Of a DNA stretch of 64,000 bases, positions 35,605-45,429 are shown in pieces. Source of the DNA: Arachidicoccus sp. BS20 (lineage in GTDB: Bacteria; Bacteroidota; Bacteroidia; Chitinophagales; Chitinophagaceae); assembly GCF_001659705.1 (NCBI RefSeq), contig NZ_CP015971.1, forward strand, positions 3,413,029 through 3,477,028, read 5' to 3'. Both the position numbers and the translations under genes were made by a program. Every line of letters starts with the position of its first letter. Position 1 is the first letter of the stretch. The notes beneath the pieces were generated by a model. It saw only the letters and a program-made list of their open reading frames with translations, was not told the DNA's origin and made no database searches.

Positions 35605-35623
35605 GTTTTCAAAACTTACAGAT

Positions 35624-37342
35624 TCAAAGTCCTGTCGCATTTTTCAATCCCGCTCTGTCCAAAGACTGCATCCATTGAATGGCTTTTGTGCGCAGCTTGC
35701 CGTCGACGCCTATTGCCACATAAGTCGGGAAACCGGAACCGGCATTGTTGAAGCTGCTTTTTAATGCGCTTACTATTTTTTCATCCATAAAAATATGTGT
35801 ACCGGGCAATTGGAGTTCTGCAATTTTGTTTTTCCAAACATTGATATTGGATGCGGTGTTTGTGCAAATGTAAATGTACTCGACAGGTAAATCTTTATTC
35901 GCTTCGTGCAGCTTTTTACTGAAAGGCAATTCCTGCAAACAAGGCGCGCACCAAGTTGCCCAAAAATCGATAACCAATGCTTTGTCCTTAAATTTTGATT
36001 TAAGATTGAGAATCAAATCATCTACATTTTTAACGCTGTCCAATTGATACAACGCGGCACCGAATGGTAATGTTTCCAAAGGCTTTCCAATGAAATTGTC
36101 CGAACCTTTTAGTTGCTTTGCAGATGCCAGCAAACTGTCAATACTTTTTTGTTTGATGGTCGCTTCGTTCAGCTCATTTGCAACGAGCTGTTTACACCAT
36201 CCGGTTTTTGTGCTGTTCAGTATCTCAGGGTAAACCAATGCAAATTCATTCTTACCATCATCAAGAAAAAATGTTTTTAATACGTCGGATTTTGGTTGCG
36301 GGAAAAGGCTGTCTATTATTTTAATGTTCTTGTTAATGTTCATTGCTTCTATTTCCTGTGGAAAAAGATTAAATTCTTTCTGCATTAGTATAGTCGTCGA
36401 TGATGAATGTTTGCTCTTTTCTTCCTGCGGCAAATTGTTATAATAATTTATTGAATCGAGCACTGCTTTTTGTTCCGCGTTGTAATGGGCATAATTTTTC
36501 ATAAGCTCGTTTTGATGAAAAACCACAGCTCGATTGTCGGGTGCGGATGTGATATATGTATGAAAATAGCGATAAAACAAAACGCCGTCATTGCTCGTAA
36601 AATAAGGCTTATGTTTATTTATTTCAGCAAACAAATTTTCGGGCATTTTATCTCCCCAATAAGAAGTGCATAATTCTCCGTAGAAGCCTGATGCGACTTC
36701 GTTTTGAATTGCCCAATCATACTTTGGATATTGAAGAATAAATGCGTTGTCAATTTTGGTAAGCGCCTGTAAAATTGAATCCGTTTTTTGTTGGAAAGTG
36801 TCTACGCTTAGCTTTCGACGCGATTGGCATAGTTCGCGCAACCTGTCGTTGAGATTGTTTTGTTCTTCTCTTTTGTACAAAGTATGTTTATTGATTACGG
36901 TATTGAGTTCGCCATCTGTGCCCGAATAAGTAACGCCGTTGCCAATAAGAAAAACGCCGTCTTTATCTTTTATTTTATCTGCATCAATTATTACTGTCAG
37001 GTCTTTGTTTACATAAGCGCCCGTGTACAAATAATCTCCCACACTTAACCATATTTGTTGATAAGGAAAGTTTTGATTTAAAATAATTTTTGCGAACCCG
37101 TTCGCATTTGTATGTGTATATTTTGTTACCTGAAAATCCGAACCGAAACACACAAGCGTGTACGTAATCTTTGTTTTTTTGATACTATCCGGCAGGTTAT
37201 TAATTTGAATACTTAGCGTTGCGGACTTTCGGTTTTGCAGATAAGCATCCATTTTCGGGTCTTCGATTGCCAAAGGCAAATTTGATTGCGCGTTTGCTGA
37301 AATGCAGAGCAGCAGTACTGTTGCGAATAATAGCTGTTTCAT
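35624..37342 (-). CDS. TlpA-like thioredoxin-fold protein with long N-terminal region
   Basis: 572 residues. Signal peptide (MKQLLFATVLLLCISANAQ). The C-terminal 140 residues are a TlpA/ResA-type thioredoxin with the intact active site FWATWCAPCLQELP (about residues 460-473) and a cis-proline region GFPTYVAIG. The N-terminal 400 residues have no recognised domain. It should act in the periplasm as a thiol reductant. It lies downstream of the LytTR regulator gene in the same direction, 23 nt away, so co-expression is possible. Confidence 0.85.
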   Translation of the reverse strand: MKQLLFATVLLLCISANAQSNLPLAIEDPKMDAYLQNRKSATLSIQINNLPDSIKKTKITYTLVCFGSDFQVTKYTHTNANGFAKIILNQNFPYQQIWLSVGDYLYTGAYVNKDLTVIIDADKIKDKDGVFLIGNGVTYSGTDGELNTVINKHTLYKREEQNNLNDRLRELCQSRRKLSVDTFQQKTDSILQALTKIDNAFILQYPKYDWAIQNEVASGFYGELCTSYWGDKMPENLFAEINKHKPYFTSNDGVLFYRYFHTYITSAPDNRAVVFHQNELMKNYAHYNAEQKAVLDSINYYNNLPQEEKSKHSSSTTILMQKEFNLFPQEIEAMNINKNIKIIDSLFPQPKSDVLKTFFLDDGKNEFALVYPEILNSTKTGWCKQLVANELNEATIKQKSIDSLLASAKQLKGSDNFIGKPLETLPFGAALYQLDSVKNVDDLILNLKSKFKDKALVIDFWATWCAPCLQELPFSKKLHEANKDLPVEYIYICTNTASNINVWKNKIAELQLPGTHIFMDEKIVSALKSSFNNAGSGFPTYVAIGVDGKLRTKAIQWMQSLDRAGLKNATGL

Positions 37343-37365
37343 TTTTATTATTTTTAATTGAATAA

Positions 37366-38124
37366 TTATTTGTTGAGTGTCGTCAATGCTTTCAACACAT
37401 TTTCTTTCTTGTTTCTTGATATGGGAATTTGTGTATCATCTTCCAACAATAAGTAACCGCCGTCTTCTCTGATCAGGCTTTTGATAAATTTCTTATTAAC
37501 CAAATGTGATTGATGGCAACGAATAAAACCATATTCCGTCAGCAATTCTTCGTACTCAAAAATCGGTTTGGACACCATAATATTTTTGCCGTCGGATAAA
37601 TAAAAAGTTGTGTAAGCGTTAGATGATTCACAACGAATAATTTCGCTTGTGTTTACAAATCGTATTTCTTTTGTAGTTGCCAATGCGAGCTTATGTTCTT
37701 TCTTGGAATCTTTGTTTTTAATGAGTTCCAGCAAATTTTCCAATTGAAGATTTGCTTTCTTTCGGCTTAATTTTTCTTCCACTTTTGCAATGGAAATTTT
37801 CAGTTCTTCGGGATTAATGGGTTTAAGTAAATAATCAATCGCCGCAAACTTCACGGCTTGTATGCCATATTGGTCATAAGCCGTAACAAAAATGAGTTCA
37901 AACTGATGATGCGGCAATGCACGCAACACATCAAAGCCGTTTTTGTCGGGCATCTGAATATCGAGAAACAATAAGTCCGGATTGGTTTCGAGAATCTTTT
38001 GTACGCCGTCATCTGCATTGGTTGCAATTCCGATAACATCTACATTTAGTGAATATTTTTTCAACAATCCTGTGAGATTATCAATATTGTTTTTTTCATC
38101 GTCAATGATTACGGCGCGTATCAT
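37366..38124 (-). CDS. LytTR-type response regulator
   Basis: 252 residues. A receiver domain with the acidic pair IIDDEK, phospho-acceptor Asp about residue 55 (LFLDIQMPD) and Lys in LLKPIN is followed by a LytTR DNA-binding domain (about residues 140-250) with IIRCESSNAYTTFYL and FIRCHQSHLVNKKFI. It overlaps the sensor kinase gene by 4 nt. The kinase and regulator form a LytS/LytT-like pair. Targets are unknown; the downstream thioredoxin gene is a candidate. Confidence 0.95.
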   Translation of the reverse strand: MIRAVIIDDEKNNIDNLTGLLKKYSLNVDVIGIATNADDGVQKILETNPDLLFLDIQMPDKNGFDVLRALPHHQFELIFVTAYDQYGIQAVKFAAIDYLLKPINPEELKISIAKVEEKLSRKKANLQLENLLELIKNKDSKKEHKLALATTKEIRFVNTSEIIRCESSNAYTTFYLSDGKNIMVSKPIFEYEELLTEYGFIRCHQSHLVNKKFIKSLIREDGGYLLLEDDTQIPISRNKKENVLKALTTLNK

Positions 38125-39899
38125 ATCAACCAGTTTTTAAAATGAATGATTACTTGTGTGTTGTTGTTCTTCACAATGGAAAATGTGATTTGCTGCTGAT
38201 GCAAAGTTTGATTCAGCAACCTGATTCTGTCTTTCGTCAATTGAACCCCGAAGCCTTTTGTTTCTATATTTTCAGAAAACCCTTTCCCGTTATCCGTTAC
38301 AGAAACAATCATATCATCTTTCTGTTTTTTAAAAGACACTGTTAAATTTCCTTTCTCTTGTAATGCAGATATGCCGTGCTTTACAGCATTTTCTACCAAA
38401 GGTTGCAGAAGTAAGCTCGGAATTTCAACAGCGTTGATGTCTATATTTTCATCTGTAATAATTTGATAAGTAAAACCAAAGCGCAGCTTTTCCAGATTCA
38501 GGTAATTTTCCAGCATCTTTATTTCTTTTGAAATGCTTACAAATTCGCTGTTGCTTGCTTTGAGCGAATCGCGCATGAGGTCGCCGAACTCGATTAAATA
38601 TTTAGAAGCATTTTCCGAATCATTTTTGGTTATCAAGCCTTGAATAGAACTCAAAGCATTAAATACAAAGTGCGGATTGAACTGCGAACGAATGGATTTC
38701 AATTCGGTTTGTACCAGTTGTTTTTGCACGTTCTCCGTTTTTATTTTCCTTGCCTGATTGCGCGAGCGCAGCACCAGTAAAATAAAACCGATAATCAAAA
38801 AAGAAAGCAATATTAATCCAATCTTAAACCAAACTGTTTGATACCACGCAGCTTTGATTGTAAACGGATAAATGCACATATTTTGCCGTTGAACGCTGTA
38901 ACGTATTTTGAGTTGATAGTTGCCCGGTGAAAGATTTTTGAGCCAAATAAAATTTAAATCAAAATCATTGGAACGCCAGCCTGTGCTATCGTTGCCTTGT
39001 ACCACATTGTATTCAATCGCATCTTTCGTACTAACAACATCGTCAAGATAAAAAATGATGCTGTTTTCATTTGATTGAAATTGATGTTTAAGATGTAGTA
39101 ATGTTTTATCGTGTGTCCAATCCTGCATACTCATCATCGCTTTATTGGGCATCCATTGTTTTTTGAAAAGCCGGAGAAAATCATATAGTTGAGAAAAGGT
39201 AAAAATGCCTACAACTTTCGGTGTTCTGCTTACCCAAAGCGCGGACATGGAAGCCTGAATCACATCGGGCATATCTTTTCTTCTTACTTGAAAAATTAAT
39301 GCTTTCCCATATTCATCTTTGAACTGCCCGAGATAAGCTGTTACGGTATCAATCTTTTTTGGGTCGGCAATTTTTGTCATCCAATAAGCTTTCCAAAAGT
39401 GTTTCGGAGTTGTCCAGGGTAAAACAACTTTTGTGTTGTTTTCCAGCACGCGAAATTCATATTCATCAGCATTTTCCTGATTAATACCATTCACTGTAAT
39501 GATAATTCCAGAAGAATCAAAAATCGGAATGGCATATTTACCTGAATAGGAATCAAATCCATGAGAATCTCCAAAGGAAGAATCGTTTTGATATTTTAAA
39601 ATCGCAGGAATTTTTTCTATTGCAAATGCAGGATTTACGAGTAATTTATTGGAATAAAATGCAGACATTCCCAAATATGGTTCTTTTAATTTGGTTTTGT
39701 AGTTTTTTACATCTGAATAATAAGCAGGAGTGGGATAGCTATACATTGTAACAGAAAGGTATTTACGAATGGAATCTCCATGCGAATCATTTTTCAAAAT
39801 AGGATTAATACTGTCCAACTGCATTTCCAGCTTTTGGCAAAAGCCCGAAATGCCAATCAAAAGAAAAATGAATATTGAAAGAATACCTCGCATTTGCAT
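38121..39899 (-). CDS. LytS-like sensor histidine kinase (HisKA_7TM-free, periplasmic sensor)
   Basis: About 592 residues. A signal-like N-terminus is followed by a large extracytoplasmic region (about residues 30-345), one membrane helix (about 350-375), and a His_kinase domain (PF06580 type) with QFNPHFVFNALSSIQG carrying the phospho-histidine, the N-box LLVENAVKHGI and G-box DNGKGFSE. The frame can start at 39914, but the in-frame ATGs at 39899 and 39893 (MRGILSIFIFLL) fit a signal sequence better. It overlaps the response-regulator gene. Confidence 0.9.
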   Translation of the reverse strand: MQMRGILSIFIFLLIGISGFCQKLEMQLDSINPILKNDSHGDSIRKYLSVTMYSYPTPAYYSDVKNYKTKLKEPYLGMSAFYSNKLLVNPAFAIEKIPAILKYQNDSSFGDSHGFDSYSGKYAIPIFDSSGIIITVNGINQENADEYEFRVLENNTKVVLPWTTPKHFWKAYWMTKIADPKKIDTVTAYLGQFKDEYGKALIFQVRRKDMPDVIQASMSALWVSRTPKVVGIFTFSQLYDFLRLFKKQWMPNKAMMSMQDWTHDKTLLHLKHQFQSNENSIIFYLDDVVSTKDAIEYNVVQGNDSTGWRSNDFDLNFIWLKNLSPGNYQLKIRYSVQRQNMCIYPFTIKAAWYQTVWFKIGLILLSFLIIGFILLVLRSRNQARKIKTENVQKQLVQTELKSIRSQFNPHFVFNALSSIQGLITKNDSENASKYLIEFGDLMRDSLKASNSEFVSISKEIKMLENYLNLEKLRFGFTYQIITDENIDINAVEIPSLLLQPLVENAVKHGISALQEKGNLTVSFKKQKDDMIVSVTDNGKGFSENIETKGFGVQLTKDRIRLLNQTLHQQQITFSIVKNNNTQVIIHFKNWLI

Positions 39900-40057
39900 A
39901 TAACAAAGCAACAATATTTTACTATGATTTTTTATAAGGAATTTGAAAACGGTAAGGTTTATTTTGAATCGGGAAATTCTTCAATACTTTTGTGCCCGAT
40001 ACAATAATACACGCACTGTTTCGTTTTTACTAAACGTCGGCGACGGTTTTTTTGAAT

Positions 40058-41305
40058 ATGAGTAAAATCAAATTGAATTTTTACGGTGCGCTTTTGTTGT
40101 CTGCGGCAGCAATGTTTGCAGGCTGTAAAGCCAAAATGTCCACAGCCACAGGGCTGGACGATGGAGTAGTGCATGGCGCCAAATACGGCGTTGTTCCCAA
40201 AGGAATGGATTTACCATCGAATATGGTGTATGTGCCAACAGGGTCGTTTCAACTCGCGGGCGGCGGCAGTGTATCTGTTAATGGTTTTTGGATGGACAAA
40301 TATGAAGTAACCAATGCACAATATCATCAGTTTGTCAATTGGGTACGTGATTCCATTGCTGCGGTTGAATTAGGTTATGTACATGTGTCGCAAGACGGAG
40401 ACACAACTGTTGATTGGACCAAAGCAAAAAAAATAAACTGGAAAGATTCAGCCATTCTCGGTAGGCTTACAGGTCTGATGTTGCCGCCGGAAGATTTGCT
40501 GAACAACCAGCCCGAAATAGACCCGAAAAAATTGGTTTACACAGCGCACGGTTACGATTTTAATGCTGCGGCGCATCATCCCGACCAGCCGAGAAAGAAC
40601 TTCATTTACACATACAGCGTTCCTATTTATCCCGATACTTTGGTTTGGATAAAAGACTTCGATTATTCATACAATATCTCCATGGTACGCGATTACTTTT
40701 CCAATCCTGCTTACGCGCAATATCCCGTAGTTGGCGTTACGTGGCGGCAGGCAACGGCTTTTGCCCATTGGCGTACTAATTATCTGAACCAATATTTAGG
40801 AAGGAAAAAATTGGCTTCGGGCAATGTTTACCGCTTGCCTACAGAAGCAGAATTTGAATATGCAGCGCGCGGCGGGCACAATAATTTCCTTTATCCATGG
40901 GGCAATTATTTGAAAAATAATAAAGGCTGCATCATGGCGAATTTTAAAGACGGCAGAGGCAATTACACCGACGACGGTGCTTTATATCCTGCACGTGTAG
41001 ATTCTTATTTCCCCAACGATTACGGTTTGTACAATATGTCGGGTAATGTAGCGGAGTGGACTTCTACGAGTTTTGTAAATGGCTATCAGGTGTATGACAA
41101 TGATTTTAATCCCAACATTAGTATTAATGCAACAAGCGCCGATGCTGCTGATTTAAAAAGAAAAACCGTGCGCGGCGGTAGCTGGAAAGACCCGGCAATA
41201 GACATTCGGGTTAATGCCAGAAGTTACGAGTATATGGATTCTGCCCGTTCCTATATCGGGTTTCGTTGTGTAATAGATATTCCGCCCAAAGCGTCTAAAA
41301 AATAG
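40058..41305 (+). CDS. gldK: GldK/PorK-like type IX secretion lipoprotein
   Basis: 415 residues. Lipoprotein signal with cysteine at about residue 22 (AAMFAGCKAK). The mature protein is an FGE/SUMF1-like fold: MVYVPTGSFQLAGG at the start, GFWMDKYEVTNAQYHQFV, YRLPTEAEFEYAARGG, YGLYNMSGNVAEWTS, and the closing RGGSWKDPA and GFRCV. GldK forms the outer-membrane ring of the type IX secretion and gliding machinery with GldN. The frame extends to a TTG at 40052, but the ATG at 40058 is preferred. The next gene is gldN; gldL and gldM are absent. Confidence 0.88.
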   Translation: MSKIKLNFYGALLLSAAAMFAGCKAKMSTATGLDDGVVHGAKYGVVPKGMDLPSNMVYVPTGSFQLAGGGSVSVNGFWMDKYEVTNAQYHQFVNWVRDSIAAVELGYVHVSQDGDTTVDWTKAKKINWKDSAILGRLTGLMLPPEDLLNNQPEIDPKKLVYTAHGYDFNAAAHHPDQPRKNFIYTYSVPIYPDTLVWIKDFDYSYNISMVRDYFSNPAYAQYPVVGVTWRQATAFAHWRTNYLNQYLGRKKLASGNVYRLPTEAEFEYAARGGHNNFLYPWGNYLKNNKGCIMANFKDGRGNYTDDGALYPARVDSYFPNDYGLYNMSGNVAEWTSTSFVNGYQVYDNDFNPNISINATSADAADLKRKTVRGGSWKDPAIDIRVNARSYEYMDSARSYIGFRCVIDIPPKASKK

Positions 41306-41311
41306 TTGATA

Positions 41312-42328
41312 ATGATGCAAGAAAAGAAATTTTTATATATCGTTTTGACTTTGGCGGTTTTGCCGGTTTTAGCATCGCCTTTGTTTGCGCAAACAAATAA
41401 TACGCTGCCGACTAAGTTGCGTCCCAACTTTTTTTCTCAGGGTAAAGCCGATAGTTTGCCGGTAACGGTTATTCCCGATAATAATACCTTGCCGCAAGGT
41501 AAAATGTCGCTGCGCAACGATTTTCCATACGTACAAGCGCCTTATCAGCAAAGTAATGCGCTTGCTTATCCGCGCGTACGACAGGAAGATATCGCTTACA
41601 ATGTGCGTGTATGGGAAGATGTGAATACGCGTAAGCCGCAAAACAGAACCATGATGTACGCGATGGACGATTTTGGTGCACAGCCGTTGATTGCCGTTAT
41701 TTTAAAAGCAATCAATGCGAACCGGTTAACGGCTTTTGATGCACAGGACGACCGGTTTACAACGCCGTTGACACCGCAAAAAGTAAAGGAAACTATGGGC
41801 AATGGTCTGGATACTTCCGCAACACTTGATATGGATGGAAATATTACAGGTTATCAGGTGCGCAACAAAGCAGTTGATTTGGATTCTATTTACACATTTC
41901 GTTTAAAAGAAGACTGGTTTTACGATAAAAATTATGGGCGAATGATGGTACGCATCATTGGTATTGCGCCGGTTATTCCGTTTAAATTATCCACAGGCGA
42001 AGTAATACCGAACAGCGAACATCCTTTGTTTTGGATTTATTTTCCCGACCTGCGTTCCATTCTTACAAAATACAAAGCTTACAATACACAGGCACCCGGC
42101 ACAAAAATGCCATTTGATGAACTGTTTGATTTGAGGCAATTTAAAGGCAGAATCGTAAAGTCTGATTACAATAATCCCGGCGGCGAAAACTGGAACACGC
42201 TGATGCCCGATTTGGACGAACAACAGAAAACCGAAGAAGAAATTCGCAAGCAGATAAAAGAATACGGCAGCGACGATTATGATATGATTTCGCAGGATAC
42301 ACCTCCGAAAAAATCAAAGAGGAAATAA
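41312..42328 (+). CDS. gldN: GldN/PorN-like type IX secretion protein
   Basis: 338 residues with signal peptide (ending SPLFAQ). The body fits GldN: IAYNVRVWEDVNTRK, LIAVILKAI, and the C-terminal GRMMVRIIGIAPVIPF, PLFWIYFPDLRSIL, FDELFDLRQFKGRI with acid-rich tail. GldN sits on the periplasmic face of the GldK ring and meets the GldLM motor. It starts 6 nt after gldK; the usual two genes gldL and gldM are missing from between. Lower case starts at 41306 (TTG) and 41315 (ATG) also keep the frame. Confidence 0.85.
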   Translation: MMQEKKFLYIVLTLAVLPVLASPLFAQTNNTLPTKLRPNFFSQGKADSLPVTVIPDNNTLPQGKMSLRNDFPYVQAPYQQSNALAYPRVRQEDIAYNVRVWEDVNTRKPQNRTMMYAMDDFGAQPLIAVILKAINANRLTAFDAQDDRFTTPLTPQKVKETMGNGLDTSATLDMDGNITGYQVRNKAVDLDSIYTFRLKEDWFYDKNYGRMMVRIIGIAPVIPFKLSTGEVIPNSEHPLFWIYFPDLRSILTKYKAYNTQAPGTKMPFDELFDLRQFKGRIVKSDYNNPGGENWNTLMPDLDEQQKTEEEIRKQIKEYGSDDYDMISQDTPPKKSKRK

Positions 42329-42380
42329 TCCGGCTGATGTTAAATTCTGCAATTAAATCGGGAAAAACGGGAAATGTGAT

Positions 42381-42388
42381 TATCTTTG
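42381..42388 (+). promoter_or_regulatory. -7 box for tatA
   Basis: TATCTTTG, 39 nt before the ATG at 42428. Confidence 0.45.
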
Positions 42389-42427
42389 AGGCTTCAAACT
42401 TACTTTCATTCTTATAAAAAGAAAATC

Positions 42428-42658
42428 ATGGGCGAACTTAGTTTTGAAAAAATATTGGTCATTGCTATCGTATTATTAGTACTTTTTGGCAGTAAAAAAA
42501 TACCGGAAATGATGCGCGGGCTTGGAAAAGGCGTGCGCGAATTTAACGATGCTAAAAAAGGAATGGTAAACGATTTCAATGAGGCTAAAAACGAAAAATC
42601 CGAGAGTGCGAAAACACCGAGCAGCATTACCGATGTTGAACACGAAGCAGTAAAATAA
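42428..42658 (+). CDS. tatA: Twin-arginine translocase subunit TatA/TatE
   Basis: 76 residues. One N-terminal membrane helix (about residues 6-22), the hinge FGSKKIPEMMRGLGKGVREF and an acidic-basic amphipathic helix and tail. It forms the protein-conducting part of the Tat system with TatC, which is not near. The frame extends upstream to 42386, but the ATG at 42428 gives the family-typical N-terminus (MGELSFEKILVI). Ends at a strong terminator. Confidence 0.93.
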   Translation: MGELSFEKILVIAIVLLVLFGSKKIPEMMRGLGKGVREFNDAKKGMVNDFNEAKNEKSESAKTPSSITDVEHEAVK

Positions 42659-42688
42659 GGTTTTAGTTTTTTACGGAAATATTATTTG

Positions 42689-42726
42689 GATAATCCGCTC
42701 CGCAAAGAGCGGATTATCTATTTTGT
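42689..42726 (+). terminator. Terminator behind tatA
   Basis: A perfect 12-bp stem (GATAATCCGCTC, 42689-42700, and GAGCGGATTATC, 42707-42718) with loop CGCAAA is followed by TATTTTGT. It may also act on the convergent ABC permease gene. Confidence 0.85.
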
Positions 42727-42734
42727 AACCTTAC

Positions 42735-44438
42735 TTAATCTTCATTTGCGCTTATTTTCTCCCAACTTATTTTTTTGACGCTATCAAGTAGCAGCCAATT
42801 TGCAATCAGTGATAAAATCAAAGCTATCATTACAACGATTGTGAACGGAAAAATAAAATAATGCACTACACCGCAAATGCCCATCAATACAAGACGAAAC
42901 ATATTTTTCATAAAGTTACCACTCTTCGCATTCATATTTTGCGGCGATGAAAAAGGAAAATCGTGATTACCGAAATAAAATATAATACCGACATTCAGTA
43001 CCACATTTGAAATAGCAAGGAACAAATTGGGCAGCAATTGCCAGCCGAATAAGCCAATGGCTGAAAGCGTTAATGCCAATGCAACCGGGAAATAAAATTT
43101 CATCACAATCGACTTGAAAGTTCCTGACAAAATTTTTCCCGGCTCGCGCAAAGGCGTTGTATAAAACAGCCATGAAGCTTTGTATTTGTCAGAAAAAGAA
43201 ATTTGCGCAAGCACAGTAAGCAAAATATATCCCGTAAAATAGATGATGAAAATAGTTGCATATTTCACGATATGACTTGTAGCGCTGATATGCGAATAAT
43301 CTATCGGTTGTCCTTTTTGTTTGTTGAAAAAGAATACAAAAAACATAACAATCAAGTAACCGAATGCAGGATATACTTTCATATAAAAATCTCTGCTGCG
43401 GCTACCGATTTTCCAGCTGAATAAGAAGCCTGTTTTCTCGGTTTTGTCTTTCATTAAAACGTCTGCAAGCCTTTGTGAATAGGACTTTTTTGTAACTGTA
43501 TTATTTTTTGTTACAGTTTTTGGAGCGTTGTCCGAAACTGTATTTATTTCGCTGATTTTTCTGTTGAACGACGGCGCCAAAAAGCGAATCATAACATATA
43601 AGGCAACAACAGGAAATACAAATGCAAGAACGCCCGAAATCAATTCCGTATGCGTCGCAGAAAATGTACTGATTGCTTTAATTGCTGCGGCAAACCAATA
43701 GGGCGGCAATAAGTAAATATATTGGATTTGTGAGAAATCAAAATCCATTTTGTTAATCATTCTCGGAACTACCTGGTAGCCGCCATATACAACAATCGCC
43801 AGCAATATTTGTACAAAGCTGATAACGGTTTTAAATCTTTCAGGTGGAACAATTTTTAAAATCAGCACATAAATGAGGTTAATTAAAAACAGTGTGAACA
43901 ATGTGCAGAAAAAAACCATCACGATAAAAATCAATGTGGTAATAGTTCCGTACATGATGGCAACACAAATAATTCCGGGTAGCGACATAGGAATAACCAC
44001 TTTCAGTACGTGCAGCATAATATGTAAAACCCGCGCCAGCACTACGGTTCGGTCACTAATGGGTTTTGGAAGAATGATATAATTGTCGCGCACATCAATC
44101 AACACAGAAGTAAAATCGGAAATCAAAATGGATGCGAGCATAAAAATCATCATGCCGAAATAAAGCGTCATTTGCGTTTCCTGCTCCTTGAGTGTGAAAG
44201 CCATCAGGAAAAGGCAACCCATCAGCAAGCTCACGAACGCTGTTGCGATAGCCGAATTGTTGGATTCTTTTTGCTGCCTTTGTCTTCCCATGGAACGGAA
44301 CGAAATCGGGCGGCGGTTGTCCATCGTCAGTTTTGTGTGCAGAATGGTGTAAAGCTGCCAAGTATTTACGCCCAATTTCTCGTACAAACTTTGTGGCAAC
44401 ATTGCCAGGCGCAATAAAAATGTATTGATAAAATTCAT
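42735..44438 (-). CDS. ABC-2 type exporter permease subunit
   Basis: 567 residues with about 12 hydrophobic helices in two blocks and a charged loop between (about residues 288-330). It is encoded 10 nt behind an ABC ATPase gene, so both form an ATP-driven exporter. No substrate is evident. The N-terminal part has LTMDNRRPISF preceding the first helices. Not an FtsX-type permease. Confidence 0.85.
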   Translation of the reverse strand: MNFINTFLLRLAMLPQSLYEKLGVNTWQLYTILHTKLTMDNRRPISFRSMGRQRQQKESNNSAIATAFVSLLMGCLFLMAFTLKEQETQMTLYFGMMIFMLASILISDFTSVLIDVRDNYIILPKPISDRTVVLARVLHIMLHVLKVVIPMSLPGIICVAIMYGTITTLIFIVMVFFCTLFTLFLINLIYVLILKIVPPERFKTVISFVQILLAIVVYGGYQVVPRMINKMDFDFSQIQYIYLLPPYWFAAAIKAISTFSATHTELISGVLAFVFPVVALYVMIRFLAPSFNRKISEINTVSDNAPKTVTKNNTVTKKSYSQRLADVLMKDKTEKTGFLFSWKIGSRSRDFYMKVYPAFGYLIVMFFVFFFNKQKGQPIDYSHISATSHIVKYATIFIIYFTGYILLTVLAQISFSDKYKASWLFYTTPLREPGKILSGTFKSIVMKFYFPVALALTLSAIGLFGWQLLPNLFLAISNVVLNVGIIFYFGNHDFPFSSPQNMNAKSGNFMKNMFRLVLMGICGVVHYFIFPFTIVVMIALILSLIANWLLLDSVKKISWEKISANED

Positions 44439-44448
44439 CAGTTTGGTT

Positions 44449-45216
44449 TTAATTAAAAGCGTTCATCAAATCGTTGGAAGCCTCGCCCACATTTACATTG
44501 GTAAGATTGGAGAAAATTTGTTCAAGACTTTGGTTGCCGTTTTGCTGCTTCAGTTCTTCGATGCTTCCATCGGCAATGATGCTTCCGTTATTGATTAAAA
44601 TAATTCTGTCGCTCACTTTTTCTACAATGTCCATCATGTGGCTGCAATAGAAAATGGTTTTGCCTTCTTTCGCCAAACGATTGATTAAATCTTTGATAAT
44701 AATAACGCTGTTGGCGTCCAAACCACTCAAAGGTTCGTCCAAAATAATAATGTCGGGATTATGTAAAATGCCCGAAGCAATCAATACTTTTTGTTTCATG
44801 CCTTTGCTGAAACTTTCCATGCGCTGGTCAAGATTATTCTCCAATCCGAATGCCGACATGATGCGCACAATTCTGTTTTGGCAAACGGCTTCATCCATTT
44901 CATAGAGATTTCCGATGAACGACAGAAACTCTCTCGGCGTAAGCACGTCGTACAGTTCCGCAGATTCCGGCACATAACCGATGAGGCTTTTTGCTTTTAT
45001 CGGTTCTTCCTTCAAATCAACGCCTTTGATGGTTACGCTGCCGGAAAAATCGTTAATCAATCCGCACAAAATTTTCACGGTCGTGCTTTTGCCTGCTCCG
45101 TTGGGACCAATATAGCCCAAAACCTGTCCGGCGTAAACGTCGAGGTTAATGTTATTCAGCACTTGTTTTGTGCCGTAGGATTTTTCTAAATTTTTGATGG
45201 ATATAATTGATTCCAT
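44449..45216 (-). CDS. ABC transporter ATP-binding protein
   Basis: 255 residues. Walker A GPNGAGKSTT (about residues 37-46), Q-loop GYVPESAELY, signature FSKGMKQKV, Walker B IIILDEPLSGLD and H-loop CSHMMD are intact. The signature has FSKGM rather than LSGGQ, as in many ABC-2 exporters. It pairs with the permease gene downstream. Divergent from uppS. Confidence 0.95.
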   Translation of the reverse strand: MESIISIKNLEKSYGTKQVLNNINLDVYAGQVLGYIGPNGAGKSTTVKILCGLINDFSGSVTIKGVDLKEEPIKAKSLIGYVPESAELYDVLTPREFLSFIGNLYEMDEAVCQNRIVRIMSAFGLENNLDQRMESFSKGMKQKVLIASGILHNPDIIILDEPLSGLDANSVIIIKDLINRLAKEGKTIFYCSHMMDIVEKVSDRIILINNGSIIADGSIEELKQQNGNQSLEQIFSNLTNVNVGEASNDLMNAFN

Positions 45217-45397
45217 TTTATTTTGGTTTGTTTAAGACTTAAAAGTAAAGAATAGTGCTTGACGAAGGAAAAGTTTTTCTTTATTGGTAGCGGAAAGTGT
45301 TCAAATGTTACACCGTTTTTTTTAAAATAATACAAAATAATATTAAATGTGTACCTGACTGCTATGAAAACGGACGGTAATAAAAAGATTATTTCAT

Positions 45398-45405
45398 TAC
45401 ATTTG
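45398..45405 (+). promoter_or_regulatory. -7 box for uppS
   Basis: TACATTTG, 24 nt before the ATG at 45430. It lies inside the longer open frame that starts at 45349, which argues for the later start. Confidence 0.5.
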
Positions 45406-45429
45406 CGCACTCATGCTTTTTGCGTAAAG

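Noticed and set aside
35624-39899. Reading the TlpA-like gene plus LytS/LytTR genes as a new signalling system
   Set aside because: The two-component pair is ordinary, and co-orientation with the thioredoxin gene alone does not show a functional link.
42428-42658. A complete Tat operon
   Set aside because: Only tatA is present; the gene behind it is an unrelated ABC permease on the other strand.
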